A stretch of 64,000 nt of DNA, taken from assembly GCA_029891345.1 (NCBI GenBank), contig CM056995.1, forward strand, positions 78,803,895 through 78,867,894, in the 5' to 3' direction. The notes under the pieces were generated by a model. The model was not told the origin of the DNA. It worked only from the letters and a program-made list of their open reading frames with translations, and searched no databases. The position numbers and the translations under genes are program-made. The DNA is from Dryococelus australis. Lineage: Eukaryota > Arthropoda > Insecta > Phasmatodea > Phasmatidae. Shown piece by piece: positions 59,065 to 64,000 of the stretch; within the stretch, counting starts at the first letter, position 1, and each line of letters starts with the position of its first letter.

Positions 59065-62000
59065 TGTTACATGTTGCTGGTTTGCGCTGCTAACCTTGGC
59101 CCACCTCGCATGAGTGGGCAGAAGAGGACAGAGTAGTGATATGATAGTAGGGCAGCAAGTCAAGAAAATATTTTGAATGACAAGCAAGCGATAATCCTAC
59201 CAGCGTTTTGAGTTATGAAGACATTCTGTGGCGATAACCCTTTGGCGGCTCGCCGCTCCTAACCTTTGGCAGATATGATTTCTGCATTTGCCTGAAGAAT
59301 GCTCTGTATTACTGATCTTATTTCACTCAGCATGACTCAGGGTGTGTTGAACCTTCCAGATGATCAGGGCGACTGATATAAAAGTATGACAGACCTCCGA
59401 TCCAGCAGTTGTTGAATGGATGAGTTTCAGTGATAGATGACTAGCGAGAAGAGAAGCATGTGACAAGAGAAATGAGAAGTAGGAGGGAAATCTGCAACTG
59501 CAAACATCAGAGCAGTGAAGAGTACGACTTCAGGCTGGACTGTTGGGACTGGATGCCTGAGTAAAAGACATTACAAATGATGACAACAGATAGATTGAAT
59601 GTATGTTAATGACGAGTATGAGTTGATTGAAAATAACCAAAAAGAGACATAAAAAGTACATTAATTAAAGTTGAAATAGACAAATATTGCGCTCATACCT
59701 AAATAAAAAGAGTAATAATGGAGACAGATAAATTAATGATGTAAATGATAGCTGTGTGAATAAATAAAAAATCAGATTTTGTTCTTTTATTTTTATTAAG
59801 ACTTCCATCCCTCACGAACTCAGATACACCCTGCAGGTGTGCAAGTAACACTAGTGTCAGAAATGGAATGGGGATATCAAATTAACTTAGATATTAAACA
59901 AATAATTAGTGATAATTAAAGAAATTAATTTATAATTCAAATAGTGTTAAGACAAAGTATTAACACCATTTTGAGCATACATCGCAGTGAATGTTAACTA
60001 GAAAAATGTCTGCAGAACCGGAAGCACTGCTGTACCTCCAGTTAGGTAGCCAAGTGAGCACAAGGGTTAACAGCCTGATAACCAACTTAGTAGTGTTAAC
60101 AAAATTGTAAATGACAATTGTAAATACACATATTAGTAGGGTGAAAGAAAATGTACATGAAATTGTAAATACCAAAATTAGTAATGTGAAAGAAAATGTA
60201 AATTAAATTGTAAATAGTGAAAGCAAGAATGTAAATAGTAAATTATTTAGTAGACAAGAAAATAGATCATGTAGACATGACAATAGACGGCATTAGCGAG
60301 TTAGTGAAAACAAGAATTGGCAGTGTGGACAAAAGAATGGATAGTGTAAATGAAATAGTGAACAGTGTAAACAACAAGATTGACAGTGTTGAGAATGATG
60401 TGTCAAAGGAAATAAGTGTGATGAAGAAGGAATAGCAGGAATTAATTCAGCAACGGAATTCTACACTCACAACATCTGCAGTGGAGAAAATTGGGGAAGC
60501 AATGCAAGCTTTAACCAATGCAGCAACCTAGGAGGATAGTCAGCAGCTCTGCAGCATTGGTGTCGTGCAGCCAAGATTAGGGAAGGGGCTATCAATAGCC
60601 AGACTTCTTGGCGGGAGTACCATCATCCCTTTGAAATAATTGCCTCCCTGAATGGCTGGTCAGCCAATCAGCGAGCTTACTGCCTCGCAGTTTTACTGAG
60701 AGGCCCGCTCTGAGCATATTACAATCTCCGCTGGAACAACATCGACTGGAGTATCCTACATTGGTATCTGCCTTGGTGCTATGTTTCGGTGGCAGATACC
60801 TGCGGCATACCCACCATGCCCCACTGCGAAACCACAATCAGCAACCAGGGGAGCCACTGCAGGAGCTATGGCAAGACATTGTGAGGTTTCCCACTTATCT
60901 CTGGAAGAGTGCCCCGAGGAGGCTTGCGACATCATAGCAGTCAGCTTCTTCATCAATGCCATCTGCAACATGGAGGTACAGCAAACGGTGCATTTGGCTG
61001 CACCACACAACATGCAGGGCACCCTGGCCCGAGCACTGGAGATGGAGAAAGCAACACAGAGAGCCACACCCCGACGTCCTGTAAGGGCAGTGACGTTGAA
61101 TGAGGACAACAAAGACAACATGAATAAGACACTGAAGGTGTTGCAGATAACTGCAGGTCATCACTTCCAGGGTCCTCACTACAGAGCTTTGCCACCCCAC
61201 CCAAACGGCCGGAGTGTTGGTCATGTGGACAGCTGGGGCACCTGAGAGCCTACTGCCCACAACAGCAGTAGCAGCAGCAACAGAAGCAGCAGCTGCAAAA
61301 GAGGCAGCGAGGGGCAGGTGAGAATAGCACGTTCAGAAAACTTGTTAACACTGATCTTAAGGTGCGAAGGTTGCCGACTGCTAGAGGGAAGGCCTCTATG
61401 TTCTTACATGTACGGTCAGTGAAACAGTATAGGGATGCAATACTGGTGAAGGTGAGTCTGAATGATGTTCCTTGCCAGATGGCCGTCGACACTGGGGTGA
61501 CCATAACAGTAGTTAAGACCAGACATCCTTGGGGCTTTTCCCCAGCAATCGCCCCGACAACAGCATGGAACAATGCTATTTGACTACAGTAACCGGTGAG
61601 ACCAAACCAGTTAAAGGTACGATGAAGGTGAGCTTGAAGATTAGTGACATTAGCACAGAGCACAACGTTTACTTAGCTAAAGTAGAGAATGACTGTCTTT
61701 TGGGACTTTATGTACTACGTAGGCTGTGGTGTTATATCAATATTCTACTTAGTGTGCTACAGGTAGGCAGTACAAAGTTGGTGGTGTCAACACGGCATGA
61801 TTTGTCCTCCCCAATTAGCTGCCCAGTAGTATGTGTTCCAACTAATGTGCTGCCTGCTTCTAGTGAAATTGTCATTACACGCAGATGTCAAGGAAAGATT
61901 GTCAGATGTTTCGGTCAAATTAAGCCAGCAGAGAGGATTGGTGTCCTGCCAGGTAAAGTTGTTGTAGCAAGAACTTTGGTCTCTTCTAATTCTGACAGTT

Positions 62001-64000
62001 TTCTAATTACAATGATCAATTTGTCCTATAGTGCCATTCATCTTGAGGAGGGGGCCATAATAGGTGTTTGCAAGCAGGCCACCCAGGTACTTCCAAATGC
62101 TCCACAAAATTCTAAAGTAAAAAAAATACAATGTCATTTATCAGAAGTAATGGGGGAATTTCTAGTAAGAACAAAGAAAAATCTGGCAACAGGAGAAGGC
62201 TTCTTTGAATTACTGAAGAGAAATGGGGATGTATTCTCATGTGGACCAAATGATTACGAAAGGAATAACGTGACCTGCCATCACATTGACACAGAAGATG
62301 CTAGGCCCACAAAGTAGCCACCAAGACGACTGCAACTAACTTCGCAATAGGCAGTTGATGAAATTCTGAGGGAAATGAAGGTGTTAGATGTGATGGAATC
62401 ATCAGTTAGTCCATGGTCATCGCACATTGTACTTGATAAGTAGAAAGATGACTCGCTGAGGTTTTGTGTAGATTATCTCCAGCTTAATAATGTGACAAAG
62501 AAAGACTTATCCACTTCCAAGGATAGATGACACAAACAGTCTAGCAGGTTCACAATGGTTTTCTACTTAGGACATAAGGAGTGGGTACTGGCTTTGTGAG
62601 GTGGCTCCAGAGGGCCGAGAGAATACTGCATTTAAAGTTCAAGGGAAAGGAACCTGGCAGTTCAAAGTTATGCCTTTTGGACTAAGTAATGCCCCTGCCA
62701 CCTTTAAATGCCTGATGGAAAAAGTTCTGCATTTAGATATTTGTCAGGTTGACGTTCTGACAGGAAGGACATTTGAAGAGCACTTATAATGCCTAGATTC
62801 AGTATTCCAGAAGTGGCCGCAGCCAACTTGAAACTGGTTCCTAAGAAGTGCCACCTGTTCCAAAAAAGAATATTAATTTTTTGGGACATGTAGTGTCAGC
62901 CCATGAAATCAAAACAGATCCCGGAAAAAAAAAAAAATTGGCAGACACCAACTGACAAAACTGATGTGCGAAGTTTTCTGGGATTATGTGCCTATTATCG
63001 TCAATTTGTACCTGGGTTTGCCATGATTGCCAAGCCACTACATGAACTTACTGGAGCAAAAAAGGAGTGAGTGAGTGAAGAGATTTGAACGGCTCTTAAC
63101 ATCGAGGAGATTTCATTGGACCACTGAGTGTAAAAATTATTTAAGTAAACTAAAGAAAATTCTGATTTCCTCACCAGTCCTGGGTTTTCTGAAAATTGAT
63201 GGTGAATTAATTTTGGATACTGATGCTGGTGATGTAGGCATTGCAGCTGTGTTATCTCAAGTTCAAGATAGGAAGGAAAGATCACTAGAATACTTCAGTA
63301 TAAGGTATTGCACATTAGCCTGAGATAAATTACTGTTTTACATATAGAGAGCTTCTGGCCATGGTGAAGGCAATTTCACACTTCCACCCCTACCTTTATA
63401 ACAGACATTTTATTCTAAGAACCAAACACGCTTCATTAAGCTGGTTACTAAATTTGAAGAACCTTGAAGGTCAAATATCCATGTGGATACAGCATCTTTA
63501 AGAATATGACTTTGAAATACAGTACAGATCTGGAAGCCTTCACAGCAATGCAGATGCACTGTCTAGGAGGTCAAGTGAGCCTTTTTGTCGTCATTACAAA
63601 AGCCAGGAAGAAAAAAGTGGTGAATCGCCAAAGGTATGGAGGACAAGAATTCAAAGTTCTGTATCATGTGATGGGTCACCTACATGGAGTGACAAGGTAA
63701 TAGGAAAGATCAGCTAAATGATCCCACTTTGAATCCATTACTAGAGTGGAAAGAAGCTAGCTGTGGGACAAAATGGGAAGAGATATCGAGCCTGAGCACA
63801 TCAGTCAAATCATACTGGGCACAATGGAATTCCCTCGTACTGAAAAATTGTGTGCTTTACAGGAACTGGGAAAGTAAGTATGGAAAACAGTCACACACAT
63901 GCTTACAGTTGGTCCTAGCAGAATGCAGTCTTGAAGGAACTGCATAATACAGGAACCAGATGGCACTTTGGTGTTAATAAGAACCTCAACAGAATTAGAC
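59065..64000 (+). mobile_element. Gypsy LTR retrotransposon fossil, second lineage, cut by window edge
   Basis: LTR 59065-59850 starts TGTTAC and ends GTAACA, with a TATA-like GATATAAAAG near 59376. A primer-binding-like AGTGTCAGAAATGG follows at 59853. Gag starts with a coiled-coil-like repeat (SVDKRMDSVNEIVNSVNNK, about 60327-60385), then a capsid-like part (CPEEACDIIAVSFFINAICN, from 60911) and a zinc knuckle CWSCGQLGHLRAYC (about 61213-61254). Pol: protease MAVDTGVT near 61480 and a long following frame to 62317; reverse transcriptase (MPFGLSNAPATF near 62670); RNase H (ELILDTDAGDVGIAAVLSQV near 63205, NADALSRR near 63550). Integrase would lie beyond 63.7 kb. It lacks PHD fingers and the LTR ORF. 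Broken, roughly eight or more breaks. Confidence 0.85.
63068..63105 (-). mobile_element. 38-bp SINE 3'-end fragment in Gypsy
   Basis: The (TGAG)n tail and the adjoining AAGAGATTTG.ACGGCTCTTAACA match the 3' end of the SINE at 29329-29370. GGAG flanks it at 63064-63067 and 63106-63109. It is an extremely 5'-truncated SINE copy, or a fragment captured during repair, inserted between reverse transcriptase and RNase H of the Gypsy fossil. Confidence 0.7.

Noticed and set aside
1-64000. CRISPR arrays, operons, rRNA or intact tRNA genes
   Set aside because: Spliced exons, LINEs, SINEs and Gypsy elements show a eukaryotic nuclear genome; no regularly spaced repeat array and no cloverleaf gene was seen.
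53125-64000. First coding exon of SMG7 (start codon)
   Set aside because: No minus-strand ATG-containing segment with a fitting donor and a sequence like LxQAExLK was found; it may lie outside the window or be too short to recognise.

Overview
The window looks like a piece of a large, repeat-rich, AT-rich arthropod (most likely insect) genome. It carries three exons of one host gene on the minus strand, separated by very long introns packed with mobile elements. The exons encode the start of SMG7/EST1C, a nonsense-mediated-decay factor: 53037-53124, 36866-36994 and 2880-3001. They join in phase and match the known SMG7 N-terminus residue for residue in order. The two introns are about 16.0 kb and 33.9 kb. 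I cannot name the species; the load of pogo, piggyBac, Jockey/CR1-type LINE and Gypsy elements fits a big-genome hemimetabolous insect such as a stick insect, but that is a guess.

Layout. 0-2.7 kb: a 1.7-kb pogo-type non-autonomous transposon with TA target duplication, then a promoter-bearing LTR-like piece. 2.9 kb: SMG7 exon. 5.4-7.4 kb: LTR plus gag start of a Gypsy fossil whose gag carries PHD-like zinc fingers. 7.7-8.2 kb: a MITE. 8.4-10.9 kb: a 5'-truncated LINE. 11.56-14.14 kb: a complete-ended but broken piggyBac. 15-21.7 kb: a long Gypsy fossil. 22.5-23.5 kb: a promoter/LTR-like piece. 23.5-24.7 kb: a fold-back palindrome. 24.7-26.4 kb: a Gypsy gag fragment, minus strand. 27.1-27.5 kb: an LTR relic. 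27.6-29.7 kb: a pogo-type element holding a tRNA-type SINE with a 16-bp target duplication. 30.4-32.9 kb: a promoter module with unusual ORFs. 34.0-34.6 kb: a pogo/Tigger transposase remnant. 36.9 kb: SMG7 exon. 38.5-47.2 kb: LTRs and two opposed Gypsy pieces. 48.5-51 kb: a local duplication with a MITE in one copy. 53.0 kb: SMG7 exon. 54.6-56.7 kb: another promoter module. 59.07-64 kb: a second kind of Gypsy element cut by the window edge.

Most unusual signal. Several related LTR fossils carry, upstream of the primer binding site and so apparently inside the LTR, a small conserved reading frame (start like MPYxKRxGxK, end like xPDFxPxxxATxPTL). Related copies lie at about 5.7, 27.2, 31.3, 38.97, 40.2, 46.85 and 54.7 kb. 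The same lineage has tandem PHD-type zinc fingers in gag. I know of no described LTR element with this combination, so it is the best candidate for something undescribed here. All LTR elements are treated as broken fossils.
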